A stretch of DNA of 64,000 nucleotides from Hordeum vulgare subsp. vulgare (taxonomy: Eukaryota > Streptophyta > Magnoliopsida > Poales > Poaceae): positions 199,977,689-200,041,688 of the forward strand of contig NC_058523.1 in NCBI RefSeq assembly GCF_904849725.1, in the 5' to 3' direction. This document shows, piece after piece, positions 9,422 to 21,399 of the stretch. A program made the translations under genes and the position numbers. The first letter of the stretch is position 1. Every line of letters begins with the position of its first letter. The notes under the pieces were generated by a model that saw only the letters and a list, made by a program, of their open reading frames with translations, ran no database searches and was not told the origin of the DNA.

Positions 9422-11584
9422 GAATCCACACCAAATTTATGGGAATCCTTGGAGTTGTGGTAGCACTTGTTGAGGTAGAGCTAGTAGTATTCTTGGGAAT
9501 CCACTTCCACTTGGCTTGGGGTTCTTCTTTAAATAGGTCAATGTCATCTTGAAGCTTTCCCTTGCCTTTGTGGTCTTGTTGTAGAAGGACATTTTGTGAG
9601 CTCATTCCTTCGGAAGGAGTGGAATCAGACTTATCTTCTTGGGGAACAAACTTGGGAGTGGGATATGGACCTTCTTCCCAAACATCTCCATTAACGTTGA
9701 AGTAGACAATACCTCGTTTCTTCTGATGTCCTCCTTGCTTGCGCACAATTTCCTCAAATTGCTTACTTCCGGCAAGACTCTTGAAGACGCCTCTCTTTAT
9801 AATCCCTTTCAATAGATCATTTTCTTGCTCAAGTGTAACTTGGCTAAGAGAATCGTTAGTGGCATCAATTGAGTTACTAGCAACAACATTATTGGATTTA
9901 GCTTTAGCATTGTTGTTACTAGATGAAGAAACCTTCTTGCCTTTGTTACTAGTGTTCCTAGGTTTAACTTGTGGAACGAAGTTAGACAAGAGTAATTGTT
10001 TGGCTAGATTAGAAAAACTCTTATTCGGAAGATCATCATTGATTGCTTTTAAGAACTCATGCTCTTGCTCCAAGTTGAGCTTCTCGAAGCGTAGCTTCTC
10101 ATGGGTTCTTGCAAGCTCTCTACGATCTTCTAGAGTAGTCTCATGAGCTAACTTAAGAGTTCTTAATTCTTGAGTTAGTCGTTCAATTTCTTTCTTATCA
10201 TCATCATTCGATTTCTTTTGACTAGCATGTTAAATAGAAATTTCATTTTTAGTGCATTCACTAGTTTTATCTAGAAGCAAGTCATCTTCTCTTAACAAGT
10301 CATCCTCATCACTATTGCAATCAAGATACTCAAGATGTGATACCTTGGGGCCTTTAGCCATGAAGCAGTTTCTGACTCCCTCATTTGGTGAATCAAATAA
10401 GTCGTAGGAGTTGGTGGAAACAAGTGCAATCGCGGCAACACCTTCATCTTGACTATAGTCGGAGTTGGAGCTATAGCTTCTCTCGGAGTGGTGATCAGAC
10501 TCGGAGCAAGAGACCCATTCACCAACATGAGCTTGGTGTCTTCTTCTTGAACTGCTCTTGGTGTATTTGTCCTTCTTCTTCAATTCCTTGCCTCTCCGTG
10601 AGTGTATTCATTCATAGTGATCTTCTCTACTCGTTCTCTCTGTACGAGGTGACTCATCTCTTGAGCTTCGTCTTCGAGGTGACTTTTCTCTTCTTTAGTA
10701 GGGAGTCGAGCACTCAGTTGAGTAGTGTTTGGGCTTCCCACATTTGTAGCAGTTTCGGTCACGACTGGACGAATGCTTCTTATATTGTCTTGAACTTGAG
10801 CTTCTAGCTTTGCCTCTACTCTTGTAGAACTTGTTGAATTTTCAGACCATGAGGCTTATCTCTTCATCAGTGACAAGATTGTCTTTTGAAGTAGCGGGAG
10901 CATCACATAAAGCTTTATAAGCACCGCTTGACTTGTTGGGAAACTCATCTTTGTCCTTGAGTGACATCTCATGAGCGACAATCCAACCAATGACTTCAGT
11001 TGGCTTTAGATATTTGTAGTTTGGCATCATTTGGATCCATGTGCAGACTGTGTTATACTTGCCATCAAGAGAGCTCTAAGTATCTTCTTGATGATGAATT
11101 TTTCGGTCATCTCTTGGCTTCCTAAGACGGCAATCTCATTGGTGATGAGAGCTAGCCTAGAGTACATTTCAGTGATACCTTCACCATCCTTCATCTTGAA
11201 CTTGTCAAGCTGACTTTGAAGCACACCCAACTTAGATTCTGTGACAGAATTAGTACCTTCGTGCATATCAACCAAAGTATCCCAAATTGCATTAGCATTC
11301 TCAAGACGACTGATTTCATTGAATTCTTCGGGGCAAAGGCAGTTGAAGATGATATCGGAGGCTTGAGCATTAAATTGCAACATCTTCAGTTCATCAGCTG
11401 TCGCATCACGATCTGGTTCATGCCCATCTCCAAAGAAATTACCTTGCACACCAACACGAATAACAACTCAAACATCATGATTAAAGGCAAGTATGTGCAT
11501 TTTCATTTCATGCTTCCAACTAGGAAAATTAGTGCCATCGAAGTAAGGACCTCTATGATGATAATTTCCCTCACTAGATGCCAT
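9422..11584 (-). pseudogene. Copia (SIRE-type) gag, minus strand
   Basis: The ATG is at 11582-11584 (MASSEGNYHHRGPYFDGTNF). An in-frame TGA sits where a Trp is expected, then a UBN2-like capsid region runs to about 11027 (IIFNCLCPEEFNEISRLENA, WDTLVDMHEGT, MYSRLALITNEIAVLG). After a frameshift comes LKPTEVIGWIVAHEMSLKD, then a zinc knuckle CYKCGKPKHYSTEC at 10710-10751 (C-x2-C-x4-H-x4-C). A long acidic, Ser-rich, partly coiled-coil tail typical of Sirevirus gag follows. The tail ends with the KWKWIPK type segment that precedes protease, near 9470. Reading past 9422 enters the LTR of Tat copy 1 and is not gag. There are several frameshifts and stops. The product would package element RNA. Confidence 0.87.
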
Positions 11585-11623
11585 ACTGTCGTAGGTTGCT
11601 AAACCAATGAAATGGAGGCCAAT

Positions 11624-11635
11624 GCTCTGATACCA
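11624..11635 (-). other. Primer-binding site (initiator tRNA-Met) of minus-strand copia
   Basis: The plus strand reads gctctgatacca, the reverse complement of TGGTATCAGAGC, which pairs with the 3' end of initiator tRNA-Met. It lies two bases inside the LTR boundary at 11638, as in most copia elements. Confidence 0.88.
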
Positions 11636-11637
11636 CT

Positions 11638-12866
11638 TGTAGGATTGAAAGTATGTCTAGAGGGGGGGGGGGTGATTAGGATACTTGACAAGATAATTAT
11701 TTTGCCTTTTCCAAATTGTACCGAGTGGCAGCTACGACAGTTATAACAAGTCAAGTACACCCTACACATGTAGTTCTAATAGTATAGTAGTGGAAAGTAA
11801 ACATGTAAGTGTAAATAGAGGAGTAAGGTAGGGAGATCAAACGCATGAGGTTGACACGACGATTTTTGGCATGGTTCCGATTGGTGGCGCTATCGTACTT
11901 CCACGTTAGTGGAGACTTCAACCCACGAAGGGTAATGGATGCGAGATTCCACGGAGGGCTCCACCCACGAAGGGTCCACAAAGAAGCGGCCTTGTCTATC
12001 CCACCACTGCTTCCGTCCATGGAGGACTAGCCTTACTCGCAGTAGATCTTCATGAAGTAGGCGATCTCCTTGCCCTTAAAAACATCTTGGTTCAAGTCCA
12101 CAACACGAAGTAGGAGGCTCCCAAGAGACACCTAACCAATCTAGGAGGCACCACCCTTCAAAAGGTAATAGATGGGTTAGATCAATGAACTCCTTGCTCT
12201 TGTGCTTCTAAAGATAGTCTCCTCAACAAAAATCACTCTCTTACAGAATATGCATGGGTAGGAAAGGTTGATTTCATGGTAAGCAATTTGGGGAGGCTAG
12301 AGATCAAGTTTCAAATGATTGGATTGGAATATCATGGTCTCAACGCATGAGTAGGTGGTTTTCTCTTAGAAAATGGATCTAGAAATTAAATGTGTGTTCT
12401 GAGTGCTTCTCCCACGAATGAGAGGTGGATGAATGGGTATATATAGGCACCAGCCAAAATACAACCGTTCCACACAAAAGAGTAAACTCGGTGACACGGA
12501 AGTTGGAAACTCACTGGTATCGACTAGCACTAAAGGTGTGAACTTTTGAATCTCGGTGAGACCGAAATATACAACTCGGTGGCACTAAAAAGGTGACTAA
12601 TGGTCAGATGGCCAAATTCCGAGGCAGCGATACTCAAACTCGGAAATTCCGATTTTGTGTATCTTGGCAATAGAATGTTGGTCAGCCAAACTCGGTAGCA
12701 CCAATGCAGTTTTGGTTGCACCGATTTGGTGGGAATGGATAGGGTTCTGTGTGAGGTTCAAACTCGGTGGGTCCGATGTGGAAATTTTGGTGACACCGAA
12801 TTTGTGAATGTGGAACTTGACAGAGTGGATATGTGGGAAAAATGACTAAGTGTTTTGGTGGCTAAC
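11638..12866 (-). repeat. LTR of minus-strand copia, inner part
   Basis: The LTR ends TGTAG on the plus strand (CTACA on the minus strand) beside the PBS. It is interrupted after 12866 by the plus-strand copia element and continues at 24650. It includes a run of G at about 11660-11670. No second LTR of this element is in the window. I see no other feature in it. Confidence 0.82.
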
Positions 12867-13180
12867 TGTTAGGGCATAATTCTTCCTAAGTGGTTTTAGT
12901 GATTGATGAAATGCCTGTGCGGACTAATCGTGTGCATAAAGCATTTCAGGTAATTCATGTCGAGGCACAAGACGATTCGATGCCCCCCGAAGTTTCTCGA
13001 AGACGGTTGCTTTCTATGTTTCTCTTTGGTGGTTTTGAGTCCTAGGAAAGTCGTACTATTAAGAGGGGGTCCGTGTCGGAAAGGTGTGGGTGGAATCATC
13101 ACGTACACTTAGTGCTTCACCTTTCCTTTGGCCACAATGGAGCTCCATACTCATATTTACTGTCTATGCAAAAGGGCCAG

Positions 13181-13436
13181 CGGTAGTACCGCTGGCACAA
13201 CGGTAGTACTGCTCTCAGAGCAGTAGTAATTTTTCACTACCGCTCCAAGAGCGGTACTACCGCCCTGAGTGCGGTAGTAATTTTTCACTACCGCTCTGAC
13301 GAACTTTTTTGCATACTTTTCCCTCCGCAGTAGTAGGCATGGTAGTAATTTATTATTACCGTGGTTGGGGAGGTGTAGAGCGATAGTACCGCTCTTAGGA
13401 GCGGTAGTACCGCTCATAGAAGCGGTAGTACCACTT
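13181..13436 (+). repeat. Array of palindromic GGTAGTACC / GGTACTACC motifs in LTR
   Basis: The motif gcggtagtaccgct and its reverse complement, with spacers such as gtagtaatttttcactac, recur many times in both orientations. Neighbouring motifs can pair as hairpins. The matching array in the 3' LTR is at 23644-23872, and similar arrays lie before the third ORF. Confidence 0.85.
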
Positions 13437-13480
13437 GTCTATTACTCTGGTAGGTGGGTAACGGTTGGATCTGAGCCCAC

Positions 13481-13489
13481 TATATAAAG
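13481..13489 (+). promoter_or_regulatory. TATA box of SIRE copia LTR
   Basis: The motif tatataaag directly follows the palindromic array and is conserved in the 3' LTR at 23911. Confidence 0.75.
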
Positions 13490-14219
13490 GTATCTTCTTC
13501 TTTGAGGAGCTTACCTTCAACCTCTCTAACCTCCATTGTTGCTCCATAAGCTTACTTTCGCCCGATCTCTCTCTCAAACCAATCAAACTTGTTGATTTTC
13601 TAGGGATTGCTTGAGAGGGACTTGATCTACACTTCCACCAAGATATATTTGATTCCCACACTAATCACTAGCGGATCTTGTTACTCTTGGGTGTTTTGAG
13701 CACCCTAGACGGTTGAGATCACCTCGGAGCCTCATGCCATTGTGGTGAAGCTTCATGGTCTAGAAGGGAGCCTACAAGCTTTGTGTGGAGATAGCCCCAA
13801 CCTTGTTTGTAAAGGTCCGATCGCCGCCTTCAAGGGCACCAATAGTGGAATCACGACACCTTGCATTGTGTGAGGGTGTGAGGAGAATATGGTGGCCCTA
13901 GTGGACTCTTGGGGAGCATTGTGCCTCCACACCGCTCCAACAGAGACGTACTTCCTATCAAAGGGAAGGAACTTCGGTAACACATCCTCGTCTCCACCGG
14001 TTCCACTTGCGGTTATCTCTTACCTTTACTTTGTACTTTTTGTAGTTGTGGTGTATTCTTTGCTTGCACTTATTATCGTTGTAGTTAGCATCATATAGGT
14101 TGCTCACCTAGTCGTTCATATAGAGAACCTTTTATTGCTAACGTCAATTTGTTAAGACAAGCTAAAAATTGGTAGTGGCCTATTCACCCCCTCTAGTCAA
14201 CCATATTGATCCTTTCAAT

Positions 14220-14231
14220 TGGTATCAGAGC
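14220..14231 (+). other. Primer-binding site (initiator tRNA-Met)
   Basis: TGGTATCAGAGC begins two bases after the LTR end at 14217. Confidence 0.93.
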
Positions 14232-14268
14232 TACATCTCTTTATTGAGGGTTTAACCACCCGAAGAGT

Positions 14269-16809
14269 ATGGTTGACGATGGTGGGGATCGACCCGAAGG
14301 TTCGTAGGCCATGGAAGTGGTTTCGGTCACAAGAGACGACCTGAATGAGGCCATGGCTTCACTTAAGACGTCCATGACTACCGAAGTCAAATCCATGCTT
14401 AAAGAATTACTCGAGGGGATGAGAAACTCTCCCGACCCGTTGCTTGTGATTAAACCCACCTCACTGGTGTCGGAGGCAAATTCCGATAAGGAAGCGGCTA
14501 AAGGTGCTCAAACGTCCTCCCCTCATGACAAGAATGGGACGGGGACTTTTGCCTCGGTTCCCCCTCCTCCGGTCTATGGAGGACCGGTTCCTACCCCACA
14601 TATTAATAACCTAGGACCTCCTCCAAAACTGATTAACGGTGATTTCACTAATTGGGTTTTTTTCTATCAAGTCTCATTGGAATCACAGCTAAACAAATTT
14701 TTGGAGAATCATCGAGCAAGGTTACTATCCTCATGATCCAAGGAACCTTATTCCAAGAGAAGAGGTGGACAACCAATACAATCATTGCGCATTGTTCATC
14801 CTTCAATCCGTTGTACCACCAGAATATCTCCCACACCCACGGCCCTTCACTCATGCAATGGAGTGTGGGGAGCACATCATGGTGTTGTACAAGGGGAGTT
14901 CAAGCATTCAACAGTCAAACTTTGAAGTAGTCCTCGATCGGGCCGATGAGTTTGTAATGCTAGAAGATGAGGGCCCCCGTGATCCCTATCGGAGGGTGAC
15001 TGCCCTCGCTGTTGCTCTCCAAGACCATGGGAGCAAAGATACAGATGACACATGGATCAAGCGCAAGTTTCTCAAGGAGATCATGCCTTTCAACAAAGCC
15101 ATGTCTTCCGTCATTCGGCAAAGACCAGATTTTCACTCCTTGTCCTCAGGCGAAGTGTTGGATGAGTTCATTGCTATGGATATCATGAATAAGACCGCCG
15201 ACAATGCGCTTGCTCGTGGTCGGTCAAAAACAGGATCTCCCAACCTTGCCTTAAATACCAAGGCCATTGTTGATGAAGAAGACGAGGAAGAAGATGGCTG
15301 CCCCGAAGAGACAAAATACGCTTATCATGAGCACATGGCTCTTGTTTGAAGCCAGTTTTGGGGAAACAAAAGAAACTCGAGACCCAACTTCTCCAAGGAC
15401 AACTCAAGTGGGTCCAAGAACAAACAACGAGTATGGACATGCTACAACTGCGGCAATGTGAGTCACTTTGTTGCAGGTTGTCCCTATGAGAAGAGGGAGG
15501 ACAACGCTGGCAAGCTCATTCGCAAGGATATGCCCAAGTCCTTCCCCAACAAGAACACCTTCACCAAGAAGACTCATCCAAGGGGCTTGGCAGCCCACAA
15601 AGAGTACACCTCCGATGATGATGAAGACAATAAACTCGTAAGGGGATGGCAACGGCCACCGTCACCATTGCCACTTCCTTCCCAAAGGTATCACTCTTCG
15701 GCGCCACCAACGAGAACCGTATCGCCAAGTGCCTCATGGCCAAAGGTATCAATAAGGTAACCCCTATCACCAAGACCACTCTCACTACCTCTCCTTCATT
15801 ATTAGACTGTGTTGATAATAGTGAGGTAGTAGAACTTGATGAAAATGAATTTTATAAATTCTTATGTAAGATCAAGGGTGAAACCAAAAGACACTTTGTT
15901 GCTCTTTTGGAAAAACTTGGTGAAGCCAATGATCTCATTGAGACTCATGAGGATACTATCTCCAATATGCAAGAACATAGTCGTGATTACACTGATGAGA
16001 TAGCAGAACTATCCATTTCTCTAGAATAAGAGTGTGGTCTTCGTTTGGCTCTTAAGTAGTCACACAACGTTGATCATGCTAAAGTAAGAATAGAACTCGA
16101 TCATGCGATTGTTCTTACTCATGTGCTTAAATCTGAGAAGGTTGCACTTGGGGTTGGCCATGATAGACTCAAGGAAGATTTTGATGTACTCGACAAGGCC
16201 CACAAGGTCTTGAAAAGTTCTCACTTCTCCCTTAAGGAGTCTCATGATCAACTCCAAGTAAAACTAACCAAGGAGATTTCTACTTGTCCTCCGTTTGTTT
16301 TAATTGATAATGCTTGTGCTACTAACCCTTGTTGTGAGCACGTGCATATTGTGGAAGAGAATTCCAAGTTGAAAGAACAACTTGAGAAGGGTCTCATTAC
16401 GTGCATCCAAGGAGAGAAAAATGTAATTGATCATTTGAGCAATCAAAAGTAAGTTGCAGGTAAGAAAGGACTTGGGTTTGCAACCAAGTCTAAGAAGAGA
16501 AGGAAAAACAAGACCAAGCCATCTTCCTATCTTAAGGACATCTTTGTCAAAGAGGTTGAGAGTACTCATAAGGATATGAAGAACAAGGAAGGGGGTGACA
16601 ATGTCAAGAAGGGCAAAACCACTCCCACCAACACCGCCGACGATTTTAACGCCTCTTATATTTTATATCGTGCTAGTGATGGGCATGTTTATGCCAAATT
16701 TGTTGGTTCTTATTATGAGTACATTGAGTGGGCTATTTGGGTTCCTAACACCCTTGTTTCTAACATCAGAGGACCCATTCAAAAATGGGTACCTAAATCC
16801 AAGCATTGA
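14269..16809 (+). pseudogene. SIRE copia gag with long C-terminal extension
   Basis: The ATG at 14269 (MVDDGGDRPEGS) is followed after 12 codons by an in-frame TAG where Gln is likely, then MEVVSVTRDDLNEAMASLKT. The capsid part runs to 15349 (KRKFLKEIMPFNKAMSSV), with a frameshift near 14740-14765. The zinc knuckle CYNCGNVSHFVAGC (C-x2-C-x4-H-x4-C) lies near 15431-15475. A long coiled-coil-like tail follows to 16809, with a second frameshift near 15645 and internal stops after LSISLE, LALK and SNQK. It ends at PIQKWVPKSKH next to protease. Long gag tails of this kind are typical of Sireviruses. Confidence 0.88.
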
Positions 16810-19800
16810 TCTCGTACTGGAGTTTGCTTCCGGTGGGGTGTCATGGTTGCTCGATAGTGGAGCAACAAATCATATGACCGGGAGCAAGAATTTGGTGGTG
16901 GATGTGCAGCCAATTCCATCTATGCCCACCCATGTCCAATTTGCTGATGCCTCAACATCTACTGTAATGGGATTTGGTAATGTGGTCATCTCTCAAGATT
17001 TATCTATAGAGAAGGTCATGCTTGTTGAGTCCCTTGCATACAATTTGCTTTCCGGTCGACAACTTGCAATTATGGGCTTTACCACAATCCTTAATCTTGA
17101 TACCGTGGCCCTTTTGTGGAGCAAGACTCTTAAAGTAGCCTTTGTTGGATATGTCGAGAATGGTCTCTATGTAGTAAAATTTTCAGAGCGACCAACTAAG
17201 ACCGCGACTTGTCTAATGGCTAAAGTTGATGTGGGTTGGCTATGGCATCGCCGACTAGCCCATGTCAATATGAGATCATTGCAAAGTCTCCTCGAAGGGT
17301 ACCATGTTCATGGACTAACATATGTGAGTTTTGCTAGAGACCGTGCTTGGAGTGCTTGTATTGAAGGAAAGCTTCATGAAACAGCTCACCGTCCCACAAC
17401 TGTCATATACTCTAAAAGGTCTTTGGAGCTCCTTCACATGGATCTCTTTGGACCTCCCTATTTTGATAGTTTTGGGGGAAGAAAGTATTGCTTGGTGATC
17501 GTGGATGACTACTCAAGATATACTTGGGTATATTTCTTCAAGAAGAAGAGTGAGACTCAGCAAACTGTCATCGACTTTGCTAATGAAGCTCAACGTCAAC
17601 ATGAAGCAAAGATTCTGATGATTAGAAGTGACAACGACACCAAGTTCAAGAACTACACCTTAAATGAGTTCCTTAGTAATGAGGGAATCAAGCATCAATA
17701 CACATCACCCTATACCCCTCAACATAACGGTGTTGCAGAAAGGAAGAATCAGACATTGATGGACGCGGCAAGAACCATGATGGCAGAATTCAAATCTCCG
17801 TACAACTTCTGTGCTGAAGCCATTAGCACCGCCTGTCATGCATCGACTCAGCTCTACCTCCGCAATGGCTTGAACAAGACTCCGTATGAGATCCTTACAG
17901 GGAACAATCCCAACCTCAAGTACTTCCGGGTGCTCAGTTGTAAGTGTTTCATACTCAAGAAAAATGTTGTTTTGTCTAAATTTGAAGCTAGAGCTCAAGA
18001 GGGCATATTTGTTGGTTATGCTACAAACTCCCATGCTTACCGTGTTCTCAACAAGTCCACTAGATTCATTGAGGAGACGGGTAACATGGAGTTTGATGAG
18101 AATAATGGCTCCCAAGTGGAGCAAAGTGGTCTTTGTGATGTAGGTGATGAAATTCCTCCTCAAGCCATAAGAACAATGGGGATTGGTCAAATACTCCCCA
18201 TTGAGGAACCCCTTGTGGACGAAGGAGAAGGACAATGCTCTACTAATGTGGAGCTATCACCCTTGCTAGACCCTCACGCTTCCGAAGAACAAAAAGAAGA
18301 CCCTCAACCCGATGAACCTGATCAAGGACAAGATCAACCTCATGGAGATGGTGCCACACCAAATGATGTCCAAGATAATGCTCCAGATTTCGAGCCAGCC
18401 CAAGATCAAGTGCAACCACAAGATCAAGGGCAATCTAGTGAGCTAGCTCAAGACGGTGCTCAAAGCATTCAAGAAGAATCCCCTACATTATCAAGTAGGG
18501 AAATTATGAAGTGTTGTGCTGCCAAGATAGCCAACAAACTCTGTGTTCGACAACATATCTTCAAGAATGTGCTTGGTAGCTTCAATAAAGGGGTAACCAC
18601 TCGTTAACAATTATCAAACTTTTGTATGCATCATGTGTTTGTTTCATGTGTTGAACCCCTAATGTTAGATGATGCACTTGATGATGAGGATTGGCTTGAA
18701 GCTATGCATGATGAACTTAACAACTTCGAGCGCAATCAAGTTTGGAAATTAGTGCCAAGACCAACGGAGGAACATAATGTCGTTGGAACCAAATGGATCT
18801 TCAAGAACAAGCAGGATGCAAATGGTGTGGTTGTTCGAAACAAAGCAAGACTATTGGCGCAAGGCTACTCCAAAGTCGAGGGTATCGACTATGGTGAAAC
18901 CTTTGCTCCTGTCACTCATCTTGAATCTATTCGCATGTTACTTGCGTTTGCTTCTCATCATGATTTTATATTACAACAAATAGATGTGAAGAGTGATTTT
19001 ATAAATTGTCCTTTAAATGAGTTTGTATATGTCAAACAACCCCCGGGATTCAAGGATCCGAAGTTCCCCACTCATGTATACAAACTCAGGAAGGCACTCT
19101 ACGGTCCTAAACAAGACCCACGTGCGTGGTATGAGTACCTTACTGAGTTGTTGCAAGACCGTGGGTTTGAGATTGGGAAAATTGATCCCACTCTTTTTAC
19201 CAAGAAGGTCAAAGCGAAGTTATTCATATGCCAACTATATGTTTATGATATTATATTTGGTTCTCCTAACAAATCTTTCAATGAAGAATTTGTTGCACTA
19301 ATGACCGAGAAGTTTGAGATGTCAATGATGGGAGAGTTGAAGTTCTTTCTCAGGTTTGAAATCAAACAACGAAGAGAAGGAACATTCATCAAACAAGCCA
19401 AGTACACTCAAGACATGATCAAGAGGTTCGAGCTCGAGGATGTCAAGCTTGTCAAATTTCCCATGCCAACCAAATGCAAGATCGACAGTGATCCCAATGG
19501 TAAAGCCGTGGATCAAAAGGTATATTGCTCCATGATTGGATCCTTGCTTTACCTTTGTGCATCTAGACTCGATATCATGTTGAGTGTGGGAATCTGTACA
19601 CGGTTCCAATCCGCACCAAAGGAAAGCCACTATGCGGCAGTCAAACGAATCTTTCGATATTTGGCTCATACCCCAAACTTTGGCTTATGGTGCCCCAAAG
19701 GAGCAAGCTTCAGTTTAGTATGTTACTCTGACTCAGATTGGGATGGAGATTGTGTTGGAATGAAGTCAACCTCTTGAGGATGCCAATTCCTTGGTCGTTC

Positions 19801-20191
19801 CTTGGTAAGTTGGTCTTCGAAGAAGCGAAACTGTGTGTCACTTTCTTCCACTGAAGCTGAGTATGTAGCTGCTGCAAGTTGTTGTGCTCAAATATTATGG
19901 ATGAGGCAAACTTTAAAGGATTACGGTGTCACTTGTGACAAAGTGCCTCTTTTGTGTGACAATGAGAGTGCTATTAAGATATCCCTTAATTCGGTGCAAC
20001 ATAGCAATACCAAGCATATTGATATACGTCATCATTTCATTCGAGATCATATCAAGCAAGGAGATATTGAGGTCCTCTTCATCAACACTCAAGAGCAACT
20101 TGCGGATATTTTGACCAAACCTCTAGATGAAGCAAGGTTTCGAGAGTTAAGACATGAGCTAAATATCATTGATTCAAGTAATGTAGATTGA
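16790..20191 (+). pseudogene. SIRE copia pol: protease, integrase, RT, RNase H
   Basis: One frame runs to the TGA... TAG-type end at 20191 with two internal stops (TAA at 18605 and TGA at 19775). Protease: WLLDSGATNHMTG near 16847. Integrase: WHRRLAHVN, then a zinc site reading AWSAC where the family has VCSAC, then catalytic LLHMDLFGP, MIRSDNDTKF and GVAERKNQTLMDAARTMM. A Gln/Asp/Pro-rich linker leads to RT: GTKWIFKNK, AQGYSKVEGIDYGETFAPV and ALYGPKQDPRAWYE. The catalytic box reads LYVYDIIFGS instead of YVDD, so one metal-binding Asp is lost. RNase H has CYSDSDWDGD, SLSSTEAEYVA and NSVQHSNTKHIDIRHHFIRD, and ends LADILTKPLDEARF. It is in another frame than gag, by a one-base shift near 16800. 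Confidence 0.95.
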
Positions 20192-20577
20192 AACTAGGCA
20201 AAACACACCTCACTCGTCATTATTTGGCTCTAGATGTAGGCATGGACATAGAGGGAGTGTTGTTCTCTCAATGAACATCTCCTCCCCCTATTATGCAAAA
20301 ATTGATAAAATCTTTCACATCAGCCATTGTTGATGGCACTTGTGCTTCAAAGACGAGCGATGGTCATGAACCCAAGGATAATTCTTCGCGGTGTCATACC
20401 ATTTGTCTCAAACATAGGTAGCTTCAGCCACCGCCCTCTACATCAGGAGATTCAATGTTGCTTCTTATTTTTGTTGAGGTCTTCTTGTTCTTTTTCTTTA
20501 TTCACTGGCTTTGTTCAAGTTTTTTCTATTATCGAGGGGAGTAGAGCTATTTTTCAGCCTCTTTTGTCAAAAAATGC

Positions 20578-20757
20578 ACGGTACTACCGCCCCCCAACAC
20601 GGTAGTAAATTTTTACTACCGCTGGGAGAGCGGTACTACCGCTGGCGGAGTGGTACTACCGCCCCCAGCACAGTAGTAAATTTTTACTACCGCTGGGAGA
20701 GAAGTACTACCGCATGCCAAGCGGTACTACCGCGATGACAGTGGTACTACCGCACTG
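20578..20757 (+). repeat. Second palindromic GGTACTACC array, upstream of third ORF
   Basis: The stretch contains about ten ggtactaccgc or ggtagtaa...ttactaccgc motifs. A block containing aatttttactaccgctggg occurs twice, about 67 bases apart. A further array of the same type lies at 21205-21305. The rest of the spacer 20192-21380 contains no recognised gene. Confidence 0.82.
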
Positions 20758-21204
20758 CCACGACCTCCAGGGTATTTAAAGGGCAGGGGAGGCAGTTTTT
20801 CCCCTCTGCCCATTCACCCCGAGTTCTTCTTCTTTTCTCTCTCTCCTCTCTCAAGGTGCTTCCCAAGGGGATCGTCGGATCTCCATCTCCAGCCATCCTT
20901 CTCCGATTCCGATCGGTGGGATCCTCTCCCACGTGCCATGGACCTCAGTACTGACCCTCTTCCCCGTTATATTTGCTTGGTTTTTGATTGAATCTAGTGC
21001 TAGGGGAATGTCTATGTTTCGTTTCCTCATGGCACCCTATCCTCTTCCTAGAGGGATTGGGGAGTTCTTGGGTAGTATATCCTTCATGGAGTAGGTTCTC
21101 TTGTGTGTAGGGGTGCTCAGTAGTCCCAGATCTAAGATTTCGTTTCAAAGAATTGGGGATTTTTGGTGTTATGCCTCTGTCAGATCTGGCACTCTGCCCC
21201 CCGT

Positions 21205-21305
21205 GCGGTACTATCGCTCGAGTAGCGGTACTACCGCTGTCAGAGCGGTCCTACCGCTGCCAGGGCGACAGTAAATTTTTACTACCGCTCGAGCAGCGGT
21301 ACTAC
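21205..21305 (+). repeat. Third palindromic GGTAGTACC array
   Basis: Motifs ggtactatcgc, cggtactaccgctgt, ggtcctaccgctgcc and tactaccgctcgagcagcggtactaccgcc occur in a hundred bases, in both orientations. It lies just before the third ORF. Confidence 0.8.
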
Positions 21306-21399
21306 CGCCCTTCTTTGGGCACACACATTTAACCCTATCCTTTTTGAGCTTTTTATGTTGATTCTTGATCTTTGCCGTGACGTTTTGTGTCCTTTGTGT

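Larger units (their letters stand above)
12867..14217 (+). repeat. 5' LTR of plus-strand SIRE copia
   Basis: It begins TGTTAGGGCATAATTC and ends TTGATCCTTTCA. It pairs with the 3' LTR at 23332-24644 and carries the palindromic GGTAGTACC array and a TATA box. Confidence 0.95.

Noticed and set aside
13181..13436. Possible CRISPR-like or satellite array
   Set aside because: The motifs alternate in orientation with irregular spacing, lie inside LTRs of a plant retrotransposon and have no spacer structure.
14220..14231. tRNA-Met-like words (also 31406, 53389, 39844, 11624)
   Set aside because: They are 12-base primer-binding sites next to LTRs, not tRNA genes; no cloverleaf surrounds them.
18626..19777. 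Separate RT gene starting at ATG 18626
   Set aside because: It is in the same frame as the integrase ORF that ends at 18607; only a single stop separates them, so it is one broken polyprotein.
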